Source: Chitinophagaceae bacterium (GTDB lineage Bacteria; Bacteroidota; Bacteroidia; Chitinophagales; Chitinophagaceae). Taken from it: a stretch of DNA of 64,000 nt. The notes beneath the pieces were generated by a model that saw only the letters and a list, made by a program, of their open reading frames with translations, was not told the origin of the DNA and made no database searches. The translations under genes and the position numbers were made by a program. Each line of letters starts with the position of its first letter. The stretch's first letter is position 1. The stretch lies in assembly GCA_013140985.1 (NCBI GenBank), contig JABFRU010000011.1:62001-126000 (forward strand), in the 5' to 3' direction. Of this stretch, positions 44,270-52,593 are shown in pieces.

Positions 44270-45859
44270 TCATTTACACTCCAACCAGCCACAACCGGCA
44301 GAATGAAGTGGATTGTGGCAGTACACTGTTTTACAATTTTTACTTGGATCGTCGCCCCAGGACGGTATGCCCGGCTGATATGCGGATCCGGATATACTTT
44401 TGCTTCCCGCTACTACTACTTTTGGCGAAGGCATAGCTGTGCTTTGCTTCAATACTATCTCAACAATATTTCCGGCAGCATCATAAATAATTTTTTCAAT
44501 TGGCAGAGAAACAGGGTGTAAATCCTGTTTGGCGTTCATGCTTTTTGCCGTTGGCTGATTTTTGTCCAACTCTTTATCCAATGCTTTCGATTGAGGCTGA
44601 TTTTTGTCTAGTTCTTTATCCAATGCTTTCGATTGAGGCTGATTTTTGTCTAGTTCTTTATCCAATGCCTTCGATTGAGGCTGATTTTTGTCTAGTTCTT
44701 TATCCAATGCCTTCGATTGAGGCTGATTTTTGTCTAGTTCTTTATCCAATGCTTTCGATTGAGGCTGATTTTTGTCTAGTTCTTTATCCCGTCTTTGGGT
44801 AGCCCCTAATTTTATATCTACTCCATGCACAGGATCTCCATTCGCTAAGTTTTTTGATCCGAGTTTAATGTCAACACCATGAACGGGATCACCATTTGCA
44901 CTCACTGACTTAACTCCAAGCTTTACATCTACTCCATGTGCAGGATCGCCATTGGCATTAGTAGCCATTACAGTTACTATGATTTCGACGTTTTGTATTT
45001 GATCAACATCTTCTTTCTTTCCTTCAAATCCCAATTTGATATCAACACCATGGATAGGATCGCCCTGCGCACTGGCAGACTTGACCCCGAGTTTTACATC
45101 CACTCCATGTACAGGATCTCCGTTGGCGCTGACTGATTTAGTTACGGCTCCCAGTTTTACATCCACCCCATGTACAGGGTCTCCATTAGCATTCGTAACC
45201 TTTATCGCTGAACCCAGTTTTATATCAACACCATGCACCGGATCGCCGTTAGCATTTTTTGCGATCGCTCCTAATTTTATATCAACACCATGTATCGGAT
45301 CACATTTTGTTTCAAATCCCAATTTTATGTCCACGCCATGGATCGGGTCGCCCTGTGCATTCACTGACTTAGCTTCGTTGATCATAAATGAAAAGGCGCC
45401 GCTTCTTCCGTAACTCTTTGTTGCATCACTACTGCTGATCGCTTCTACAGCCCAGATAAAATCGCAGAGATAAGGAGGTTTGCAGGGGCCTGTCAATACT
45501 GTAACAGACGCCTGTGTTACGTTCGATACATCTTTTGTAACAACAGGTTGATTGGCGCTCATGGCTTGTGTGCCGTTTTGTCCCTGCATCAGTTGCCATA
45601 CTCTCAACCGATAAATGACCGGGCCTTGTGGTCTTGGTACTACCGGCGCCCAGCGAAACAGGATCGGTTTATTTATTTCAGTTGCTTCAAATCCTTTTGC
45701 ATCTGCGGGGCTGATCAGGTTGATCTGTCCGCTGCTATTGGGATTGCCTGTGTTGGTTTGCCCGGTTTCTGTTTTAGTGGGAGGATTATTTTCTTTTGTC
45801 CGCTGTGAAAAAGCGGCAAAGGATAAAGTGAGGAAGAGAATGGTAGTTAGCTTCTTCAT
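44270..45859 (-). CDS. Secreted repeat protein: one LMQGQ-type module, nine GDPxHGVDxKLG repeats and a 14-residue minisatellite
   Basis: The first gene after the regulator pair. A signal peptide (MKKLTTILFLTLSFAAFSQ) is followed by a Thr/Asn-rich linker and one copy of the shared module (ILFRWAPVVPRPQGPVIYRL...GPCKPPYLCDFIW). Nine repeats of GDP[IV]HGVD[IV]KLG follow with 5-20-residue spacers. Six tandem DKELDKNQPQSKAL units come next, highly charged and probably extended or coiled. The C-terminal 75 residues end in Cys-containing NCKTVYCHNPLHSAGCGWLECK. I recognise no family for the repeats. ATG 45859 gives a clean signal peptide. Low-complexity design and location suggest a surface or fibre component. 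Confidence 0.78.
   Translation of the reverse strand: MKKLTTILFLTLSFAAFSQRTKENNPPTKTETGQTNTGNPNSSGQINLISPADAKGFEATEINKPILFRWAPVVPRPQGPVIYRLRVWQLMQGQNGTQAMSANQPVVTKDVSNVTQASVTVLTGPCKPPYLCDFIWAVEAISSSDATKSYGRSGAFSFMINEAKSVNAQGDPIHGVDIKLGFETKCDPIHGVDIKLGAIAKNANGDPVHGVDIKLGSAIKVTNANGDPVHGVDVKLGAVTKSVSANGDPVHGVDVKLGVKSASAQGDPIHGVDIKLGFEGKKEDVDQIQNVEIIVTVMATNANGDPAHGVDVKLGVKSVSANGDPVHGVDIKLGSKNLANGDPVHGVDIKLGATQRRDKELDKNQPQSKALDKELDKNQPQSKALDKELDKNQPQSKALDKELDKNQPQSKALDKELDKNQPQSKALDKELDKNQPTAKSMNAKQDLHPVSLPIEKIIYDAAGNIVEIVLKQSTAMPSPKVVVAGSKSISGSAYQPGIPSWGDDPSKNCKTVYCHNPLHSAGCGWLECK
44537..44788 (-). repeat. 42-bp coding minisatellite, six units
   Basis: Six head-to-tail 42-base units encode DKELDKNQPQSKAL (five copies) and the divergent last unit DKELDKNQPTAKSM. 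The central units are nearly identical in DNA, differing by single changes such as GCTTT to GCCTT. This implies recent expansion, so unit number probably varies between strains. Confidence 0.9.
44803..45359 (-). repeat. Nine-copy coding repeat GDPxHGVDxKLG
   Basis: Nine copies of a 12-residue core (GDPIHGVDIKLG, GDPVHGVDVKLG and variants, one with C for G before DP) are separated by spacers of 5 to about 24 residues. The cores are far more conserved than the spacers, which implies selection for a repeated structural or binding unit. The longest spacer (after copy 6) reads FEGKKEDVDQIQNVEIIVTV. Confidence 0.88.
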
Positions 45860-45973
45860 ATGCGGAAGGTTGATGGTGACTTGCAAATAATTTAGCCAAT
45901 GTAAAAATGGGAAGAAGAATTGCCTGTTTTTGCCGGATTGTATATGTGTGAGGGGTGGTTGTATATGTGTATA

Positions 45974-46741
45974 TCAGGATTTCCTCCTGATCCACTTCTC
46001 AAATCTTGCCAAGAAATCTTCCTTCCGCCTGGAAGCAACGGGAATTTCTTTTCCGTTCTCCAGCAGCACTTCACCACCGTTGCCTTTGACATATTCTTTT
46101 ATATAACCAAGATTGATGATATACTTGTCATGAATCCGGGTAAAATTATTTTCCGGCAATAATTTTTCGTATTCGCCCAATTGCCTTGACACAACGATCT
46201 TTTTATCATCCTTCATATAAAAATGAGTATAGTTGCCGCTGCTTTCGCAATACATGATGTCTGCGATCTTGACGAACAACAATCCGTTGCTGGTGGAGAG
46301 AGGGATTTTGTCCGGCGCTGATTGCCTTGAATTGTGCTCAAGCAAACTGAACAAATTCTTATTGACATTTTTCTCTTCTATTCTTTTGGCGGCCACATTT
46401 ACCGCTGCAATTAGTTTTTCTGTATTGATAGGCTTGGTAATATAGCCGGTAGCATGATGTTCAAAAGCTTCAATGGCATAATGGCTATAAGCGGTAACAA
46501 AGATCACTTCAAAAGGAATCGGCTCTAATTTTTTCAGCAGATCAAATCCATTCAGGTGCGGCATTTCCACATCAAGGAATAATAGCTGCGGCTGTTTATC
46601 TTCCAGTAATGTCAATCCTTTTTTTGCATCGCTTTCTGTCGCCACCACTTCCGCCTGCGGACAATGTGCCGCCAGCATTTTCTGGAGCAGCTGAATATTC
46701 TTCGGCTCGTCATCAATGATTATGGTGGAAATGGTTCTCAT
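45974..46741 (-). CDS. LytTR-family response regulator
   Basis: A receiver domain (TIIIDDEPKNIQLLQ, phospho-acceptor Asp in LLFLDVEMPHLNGFD, Lys in YITKPINTEKL) is followed by a LytTR DNA-binding domain (PLSTSNGLLFVKIADIMYCE, YTHFYMKDDKKIVVSRQLGEYEKLL, FTRIHDKYIINLGYIKEYVKG). It is the usual partner of LytS-type kinases, one of which lies directly upstream. The secreted-protein genes follow 114 bases downstream on the same strand, so it is well placed to regulate them. ATG 46741 is preferred to the TTG at 46750. Confidence 0.93.
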   Translation of the reverse strand: MRTISTIIIDDEPKNIQLLQKMLAAHCPQAEVVATESDAKKGLTLLEDKQPQLLFLDVEMPHLNGFDLLKKLEPIPFEVIFVTAYSHYAIEAFEHHATGYITKPINTEKLIAAVNVAAKRIEEKNVNKNLFSLLEHNSRQSAPDKIPLSTSNGLLFVKIADIMYCESSGNYTHFYMKDDKKIVVSRQLGEYEKLLPENNFTRIHDKYIINLGYIKEYVKGNGGEVLLENGKEIPVASRRKEDFLARFEKWIRRKS

Positions 46742-46766
46742 TAAAAACAAATTACATTAAAGCGCC

Positions 46767-46898
46767 AGATAAAAACTAAAAGATAATAGATAAAAGTTCT
46801 TTATGATCCGGTTCTTTCCGCATTTGAAAAATTCCCTAACTATAAAGTGACCAGCAGTAAAAGAATTTTTAACTGTTAGTTTTTATCTTTTATCTACT
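46767..46898. repeat. Inverted repeat in the kinase-regulator gap
   Basis: Arms of AGATAAAAACTAAAAGATAA-type sequence (46767-46796) and TTAGTTTTTATCTTTTATCT-type sequence (46876-46895) flank about 75 bases of unique DNA. The right arm reaches the stop codon of the kinase gene. It resembles the low-complexity inverted repeats around the four-helix-bundle genes but contains no gene. Confidence 0.5.
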
Positions 46899-49789
46899 TA
46901 TGGTTTCAGTTCTAATGGTATGCTGACAATAATTGTTGTTCCGCTTGCAATTCCTGCTCCATCTTTTTTATCAATCACCTGTTGTTGTATATTATACAAT
47001 TCCGCTCTTCTCCTGCTCAACTGCATCCCCCGGCTCTGGTACTCAATATGCATACTGCTTTTTAGCTGCGCTGCTTTTTCTCTCCCGATACCGTTATCAT
47101 CTATTTCGCAAACAAGGAAGCCATCTTCTTTTTTCGCCCTGATACTTATCACACCTTTCTTATCCTCTAAAAACCTTACGCCGTGTCGTATCGAATTTTC
47201 TACATAGGGCTGCAACAACATGGCTGGTACATACGTTTGGAGTACATCAACACCCGGTTCCGCATTGATCGCATAATCAAACTTATCGCCGAATCTAAGT
47301 TTTTCCAATTGTAAATAAGTGTCTAAATATTTTATTTCTTCTTCCAGCGAAATAATGGCCGCATCTGCATTGTCCATCGTACTGCGGAGCAATTCAGAGA
47401 ATTTATCCAAATATTTATCGGCCTGTTCATAATTTTTATCATAGATAAATCCTTTGATAGAATTCAGGCAATTAAAAACAAAATGCGGGTTGATCTGTGC
47501 TTTCAATGCCTGCATTTCCAGTTCAGCGATCTTTTTTTCCGTTACCACTTTGGCTACTGCTGCTTTTTGCCTTTGTTTATTTCTTTTTTGTATAAAATAA
47601 ATAATGGCGCCGAATGAAAGGAAAACCAAAATGGTCCAGAATACCGGGTTTTTCCAGAAAGGTGTTTTGATCTTTATATTCACTGTTGCCTGCTGCTCCG
47701 ATGCGGTGCCATCTCTTTTAATAGCTCTTACTTTAATAGTATAGCTTCCCGGTGATAATTCTTTGAGTTCGATCTTATCTGTCTGTTTCCACTCGCCGTT
47801 GTTAACGCTATATTTAAATATGGGAACAAAACCGGTGAGATCCACGCCTGAGAATTCAATAGTAACATCATTCTTACTGAATGGTACGGAATAACTTTCT
47901 TTCAGCTCCTGGTCCTGCCCATTAATGCTGATGCGGGTAATGAATGTAGCAATATCAGCCACCGGCAATGAAAGATTGACCGGCAAATAACTGATCCCGC
48001 CACTGGTTGCCGTATAAATAGTATCGCTGTTGAATGTTATATCATTTACCTGTTCACCGATCAGTCCATCGGCTGTACCGAAATAGGTATTGCTGTAAGT
48101 GAATTTGTCATTGACAAATCCATAGTGAATTCTGTTCAACCCTTTATTAGTTCCAAGCCAGAGTTCTCCTGTCTTATTGCAAAAAAGAGATTTACAGATA
48201 TTGCCGGGAATATCGCTACCTAATGATAATGCAGCAATGAGCTTATCATCTTTCAGCGCTAACAATGAATCTGATCCTAATCCAACCCAGATAATATCAT
48301 CGGGAGAACAAGTCATCGTGTTGACCCGGTATCCAAATGTTTTTTGCTGTGAGCTAAATGCAAACAACGAATCTTTATCCCAACGGTACAGCCCATCATT
48401 GGAGCCGATATAAACTTTACCTGATCTGTTTGCAGTAATTGAAATGACTCTTTTGACAATGCTGTCCGTATATTTTTCTGTGTTGATATTATACTTTGAT
48501 GCCAGCGAGTGAGTGCCCATCGCCAATATGCTGTCATTCAGCAGCACGGCGGTTTTGGAAGCCTTGTTTTGTCCGAATGGAAATTTCTGTTTGATCTCCA
48601 ATGTTGTTCCATCCAAAAAAAATGAACCGGTTTGTGTAGATACATAAATCCCCTTTGAAGTATTGATGATCTTTCTTACCCATGCATCAATATTCCTGTT
48701 ATCCGTCAATGAAATGCGGCGGATATTATACAGCCCGTCATAGACAAATACTTCCCCATTATTGGTACCGGCAAGGATGCTCTTTGTTTTCAGCAATGCA
48801 TTGAAGTTTTGTTGTATCTCCGGAACACTGGTAAAAGAAGAAATTCTTTTTTGCTGGATCTTTATCAACCCGTTTTCCATGGTAGAAAGCCATGTGTTGC
48901 CTTCCCTGTCCTGCAATACATTTCTTACCTGCACCTGGTTATAGACATTTTCTTTAATATCGAGAGTGGCTGTGTCAACGAGATAAGTGTTGCCGCTGAT
49001 AGATGTTATCGCAAAGCCCTTGCTGGTGTTGCAAAAAATTCTTATTTCAAAAGGATATTCTTTCTCCCCGGTATTTTGAAAATTTCCTTTGTCATCTACG
49101 GTATAAGTAAGAATGCTTTTGCTGCGAACGAGAAACACTTTATTATTGATGTATTCTGCAGCGATGAGCACTGTCTTTAATGGAAGGCTGCGGGTAATTT
49201 TTCCATTGCTGAAATAGCGAATGGTATCTTCTCCAAAAAAAAGGAATTGATCCGGCGCATATTCTACGATCTTTTGAATCACTCCCGTTTTTGCAGGCAT
49301 GAATTCTTTATAAACAGTTGTTTTCCCCTTCTTATATATAAATAAATTGCGAAGATTATTGCTGAAAGCAATACCTCCATACCGAAGCACATGTACTTTG
49401 TGTGTATTGGCGAGATCGATCTTATTCAGCTCCGGGTCTGTATTTTCATTTTCGAAGCGGTCTTTTTTCTCATTGTAATAACAGGGCGACCGGCGAAATG
49501 GAATAGACCAGATAATGCCGCTGCTGTCAATAAAAAGATCAACTGTTTCATTATCGGTCAACCCTTTGGCAGTAGTGTATGTTTCAAATTTTCTTCCATC
49601 GAAGCGGCACAAACCATTTTCTGTGGCTATCCATAAAAAACCCCGTTTATCAATAGCAGTACGATAAACTGAATTGGACGATAATCCTTCTTTGGTAGTA
49701 TAGGTTATTACCTGCGTGGTTTGCGCTTTTACCTGTTGCTGGTAAAAAAATAAAATAACAATAATACTATGCTTAAGCAGTTGTCTCAT
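46898..49789 (-). CDS. LytS-type sensor histidine kinase with periplasmic propeller
   Basis: A signal peptide (to QQQVKAQ) is followed by propeller repeats (YTTKEGLSSNSVYRTAIDKR, GFLWIATENGLCRFDGRKFE, GNTWLSTMENGLIKI, GELWLGTNKGLNRI). A Y_Y_Y domain and one transmembrane helix (PVFWTILVFLSFGAIIYFI) come next. The His_kinase core reads LKAQINPHFVFNCLNSIKGFI (phospho-acceptor His about residue 770). The ATPase domain shows LLQPYVENSIRHG and DDNGIGREKA. The paired regulator is downstream. A TATTTTTA box (49796-49803, minus strand) lies close to the ATG. Confidence 0.92.
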   Translation of the reverse strand: MRQLLKHSIIVILFFYQQQVKAQTTQVITYTTKEGLSSNSVYRTAIDKRGFLWIATENGLCRFDGRKFETYTTAKGLTDNETVDLFIDSSGIIWSIPFRRSPCYYNEKKDRFENENTDPELNKIDLANTHKVHVLRYGGIAFSNNLRNLFIYKKGKTTVYKEFMPAKTGVIQKIVEYAPDQFLFFGEDTIRYFSNGKITRSLPLKTVLIAAEYINNKVFLVRSKSILTYTVDDKGNFQNTGEKEYPFEIRIFCNTSKGFAITSISGNTYLVDTATLDIKENVYNQVQVRNVLQDREGNTWLSTMENGLIKIQQKRISSFTSVPEIQQNFNALLKTKSILAGTNNGEVFVYDGLYNIRRISLTDNRNIDAWVRKIINTSKGIYVSTQTGSFFLDGTTLEIKQKFPFGQNKASKTAVLLNDSILAMGTHSLASKYNINTEKYTDSIVKRVISITANRSGKVYIGSNDGLYRWDKDSLFAFSSQQKTFGYRVNTMTCSPDDIIWVGLGSDSLLALKDDKLIAALSLGSDIPGNICKSLFCNKTGELWLGTNKGLNRIHYGFVNDKFTYSNTYFGTADGLIGEQVNDITFNSDTIYTATSGGISYLPVNLSLPVADIATFITRISINGQDQELKESYSVPFSKNDVTIEFSGVDLTGFVPIFKYSVNNGEWKQTDKIELKELSPGSYTIKVRAIKRDGTASEQQATVNIKIKTPFWKNPVFWTILVFLSFGAIIYFIQKRNKQRQKAAVAKVVTEKKIAELEMQALKAQINPHFVFNCLNSIKGFIYDKNYEQADKYLDKFSELLRSTMDNADAAIISLEEEIKYLDTYLQLEKLRFGDKFDYAINAEPGVDVLQTYVPAMLLQPYVENSIRHGVRFLEDKKGVISIRAKKEDGFLVCEIDDNGIGREKAAQLKSSMHIEYQSRGMQLSRRRAELYNIQQQVIDKKDGAGIASGTTIIVSIPLELKP

Positions 49790-49813
49790 GCATATTAAAA
49801 ATAGAAAAAGCGG

Positions 49814-49827
49814 GGCAGATTACTGCC
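49814..49827 (-). terminator. Weak candidate terminator after the HtrA-like gene
   Basis: GGCAG and CTGCC pair with a 4-base loop, followed on the minus strand by CCGCTTTTTCTATTTTTA. The stem is only 5 bp, and the T tract overlaps the proposed kinase promoter, so it may not stop transcription fully. Confidence 0.35.
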
Positions 49828-49882
49828 GGGATTGTTTATTCGTAGCTGGTTGCTGTATATCTGCGGTAATGATTATGCCAAT

Positions 49883-50983
49883 TTATTCTTCCAGTCGTTG
49901 TGTGCAACTATATTGCGTTTTTAGAAAATCATCATAGTAATCTGCCTTTTGAAAAAGATTGCGGAAAGCATCTGCACCGTTCTCTTTCGTCATATCAAGA
50001 TCATAAATGATACAGCTTAATACGATGTTTTGTTTGACGCAGCTTAAAACAAGACCTTCTGTCCGGTAATTTTCTTCCAGCAAAAATTGATACAGCGGTT
50101 TGATCTTCGTTGCATCGGCGGGCATCTGGCAGAGATACGCATCGCCGGCAATAAAATAGTTCTCTGCGTTATAAGCGATCTTGATCTTTGCAGAACCTTC
50201 TTTCACACTCCAGTTGTTTACTCCTTCTCTTGCCAGCCTTACATCTTTGCCCAATTCTTTTAAAATTTCTTCAATGGTTTTCGCAGCGCCAACGGGTTCC
50301 ACTTCCTTTTCCGGCACTTCCGGAAGTTTTACTTCAGTGCCGCAGCTTGGACAATATTTTGTTGAATCAATATTGGAAGATGTCACTAAATAATCACAGC
50401 TGAAGCAACGGGTGGAGGCATGGCCTTTGTTGGGTAAATATAATTGCAATGCTTCCCGCAAATAATTTACCGGCAATGCAAACCCTAAATTGTCGCCGCC
50501 ACGAATGATAAACGAATTGACGCCGATGATCTCTCCTTTCATATTCACCAATGGACCGCCGCTGTTACCGGGATTGATAGCTGCATCGATCTGAATAAAC
50601 TTCAGGCCGTCACGGATGCGATCCACTTTTGATATCACACCTTGTGTGGCTGTATAATTTAATCCATACGGATGGCCAATGGCAACCACCACATCTCCGT
50701 CTTTCATTTGGTCGTATTGTCCTAATCTTACCTCCGGCAGTTCTATATTTTTTGGCGCTTCCAAAAAAGCAAGATCATGCTTGCGGTCGGTGTACCAAAC
50801 TCTTGAAAGGGCTTTGTCAAATGCTTTTCCGGCAATCGTTACTTCTGCGTTATCCGCCACCACATGGTCGTTAGTAACGATCATGTCATATTCCTTTACA
50901 TAAAAACCGGTGCCGGTGCCGCCTGATGTAGCGATCTGGATAATTGCTTTCTGGTATTGTTCTATTATTTGTTGGGGATCCAT
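49883..50983 (-). CDS. Cytoplasmic HtrA-like serine protease with zinc ribbon and YbjN-like domain
   Basis: An S1C trypsin-fold domain shows the complete triad: His in VTNDHVVADN (about residue 39), Asp in RKHDLAFLE (about 70) and Ser in NPGNSGGPLVNMKGE (about 140). There is no signal peptide and no PDZ domain. A zinc ribbon follows (CFSCDYL, then KYCPSCGTEV, four Cys). The C-terminal about 130 residues (TIEEILKELG...GNAYLC-type: GDAYLCQMP...LLEENYRTEGLVLSC) resemble the YbjN / type III chaperone-like fold. The gene abuts the stop-start junction with the gene at 50985-52307, which has a similar fold, suggesting a protein partnership. Confidence 0.8.
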   Translation of the reverse strand: MDPQQIIEQYQKAIIQIATSGGTGTGFYVKEYDMIVTNDHVVADNAEVTIAGKAFDKALSRVWYTDRKHDLAFLEAPKNIELPEVRLGQYDQMKDGDVVVAIGHPYGLNYTATQGVISKVDRIRDGLKFIQIDAAINPGNSGGPLVNMKGEIIGVNSFIIRGGDNLGFALPVNYLREALQLYLPNKGHASTRCFSCDYLVTSSNIDSTKYCPSCGTEVKLPEVPEKEVEPVGAAKTIEEILKELGKDVRLAREGVNNWSVKEGSAKIKIAYNAENYFIAGDAYLCQMPADATKIKPLYQFLLEENYRTEGLVLSCVKQNIVLSCIIYDLDMTKENGADAFRNLFQKADYYDDFLKTQYSCTQRLEE

Positions 50984-50984
50984 G

Positions 50985-52307
50985 TTACTTAGCGTCGGTG
51001 TTTAAGAGTTCCATTTCAACGGTGAATGAGTAATTGAAATTTACAAGATTGTCAAACTTCAGGTTCTGCGTTTTAAAATCCAATAATGGATATTTATCCT
51101 TCCATCGGGTTTGTATCTCTTTTATTTTTTCAACGATACTGTCCGTGTCAAATTTGTTATTCCCCGTATCGTAATACATTATTTTATAGCCCAATGCTGT
51201 AAAATAGTCCGCATGATTTACCATCATATATAAATGAAACAATTCGGTAATGGCTTTCGGCAAACTGTAAGAATACTGGCAATAAGACATCCCGTATTCG
51301 GAAATATGATTGGCAAAAAGAGGGTAATTGTTATCCCTGTACCAAAACATATTCTGGTTGGCCCCGTGAATGGAATCTGCAATGGTTTTATACTGCTGCG
51401 GCGCAACGATGGCGAATGTATATTTTGAACGGAATAAGTATTTGAAAACTTCCTCCCTGGATAATGCCTGTATCTTTTTGAATTCGCTGACCATGTCCCT
51501 GTTCTTTTCTATGACAGGCCGTTCATCTTTTTTAAAATAGATCCCTGCGATCTTTTCCAGGTCATTCAGCATTTTTCCTTCCGGTGCTATCAAATAATCA
51601 AGGCGATATATCAGTGACAACAGCATATACGCAATGCCACCGGAAAATTTATCTGCATCTACCGCTGCAATACTATCCAATGCCTGTTTGATCCATTTCT
51701 GCAGAAATTCATACTTCACTTCTTTTTCCACATCAGGAACAGAAATTACATGTTCACTGTCGGCCGATTGTAACATGCTAAAGTCCTGTACCAGCAGATC
51801 GTCCTGTTTATCGGCTTTAGTAGCTACTTCTTTTAATCCATAATATAATTTGCTGGGGCTTGCTGTTTCTATATCGCTGTCGAAACGCATACAAAGCCGG
51901 TCGCTGTCGAGAGCAAAGCGGCTATAGTATAAGCTGAAATTCATTTCCAGCAAACGTCTCATCACCGGCACAGATGGTTGAGGCATCCGGGCAAGTGTTA
52001 CTTCCGCTTTCAGTACTTCATTATTGAAATGGCCTCTTATTATCTTGGAGCCCTGGTAAAATTCAAAGCGGCCTTCGGCGCCATTGCGTTCATACACCAC
52101 ATTCTGTACGGTATCATCTCTCAGGTAATCAAAAAAAGCGTCGAAACTGTCAGTATATTTTTTCTCTTTAAAAAGATTATCGGCCTCCGTCCAGCGGTTT
52201 ACTTTAGCCAACGGTTTATTATTATCTGAGTAGCGGCCAAAAAATATATCGGGCCCGGATTTAGATTCCTCTTTTTTCTTTCCCCTTCCAAAAAGCTTAT
52301 CAAACAT
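50985..52307 (-). CDS. Uncharacterised protein with YbjN / type III chaperone-like domain
   Basis: A 440-residue soluble protein without signal peptide; MFDKLFGRGKKKEE at the start is basic. The central region (GRFEFYQGSKIIRGHF...PVMRRLLEMNFSLYYSRFALDSDRLCMRFDSDI...LYYGLKEVATKAD) follows the pattern of YbjN-like chaperone folds. The C-terminal half is helical and unrecognised. One base separates it from the HtrA-like gene downstream. ATG 52307 is preferred to the upstream open-frame start at 52364 because the extension is not protein-like. Confidence 0.65.
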   Translation of the reverse strand: MFDKLFGRGKKKEESKSGPDIFFGRYSDNNKPLAKVNRWTEADNLFKEKKYTDSFDAFFDYLRDDTVQNVVYERNGAEGRFEFYQGSKIIRGHFNNEVLKAEVTLARMPQPSVPVMRRLLEMNFSLYYSRFALDSDRLCMRFDSDIETASPSKLYYGLKEVATKADKQDDLLVQDFSMLQSADSEHVISVPDVEKEVKYEFLQKWIKQALDSIAAVDADKFSGGIAYMLLSLIYRLDYLIAPEGKMLNDLEKIAGIYFKKDERPVIEKNRDMVSEFKKIQALSREEVFKYLFRSKYTFAIVAPQQYKTIADSIHGANQNMFWYRDNNYPLFANHISEYGMSYCQYSYSLPKAITELFHLYMMVNHADYFTALGYKIMYYDTGNNKFDTDSIVEKIKEIQTRWKDKYPLLDFKTQNLKFDNLVNFNYSFTVEMELLNTDAK

Positions 52308-52503
52308 GTTTGTTTTTTTGAGAAAAGGCAAGATAATAAAGAAGGCACAAGGAACAAGGGACAACTTAGGGTTCTGCCACCTAGTTTAGCATCGAATTTT
52401 GAAAAAAAGAGCTTGTTGGCAAGTAATCCACTTCTGGCCCGAAACTGTTGGCTGTAAAGCAAAAATCAGTAGTTTCGCCACAAACCAATTGACGATGAAA
52501 TGA

Positions 52504-52555
52504 GGGATAAAAATTTTCGAGCAACTTACCCTTCTGCGATGAAAATTTTTATGCC
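52504..52555 (-). repeat. Interspersed palindrome, copy 2
   Basis: GGATAAAAATTTTCGAGC (52505-52522) and GCGATGAAAATTTTTATGCC (52536-52555) pair imperfectly. On the minus strand it reads GGCATAAAAATTTTCATCGC, then 13 bases, then GCTCGAAAATTTTTATCCC. This matches copy 1 at 20637-20687 in arms, inner flanks and spacing. It lies in the 286-base gap between the divergent YbjN-like gene and dnaN. Confidence 0.7.
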
Positions 52556-52593
52556 GAATTCCATCTGGCTAAAGAACAAATAAAATTTTTCAG

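Noticed and set aside
44537-44788. CRISPR-like array
   Set aside because: The 42-bp units are directly contiguous with no unique spacers, have coding structure and lie in frame within a gene.
44500-44802. Plus-strand open frame with repeated DFCLVLYP motif
   Set aside because: It is the antisense shadow of the 42-bp minisatellite in the minus-strand repeat protein; a repeat with length divisible by three opens several frames.
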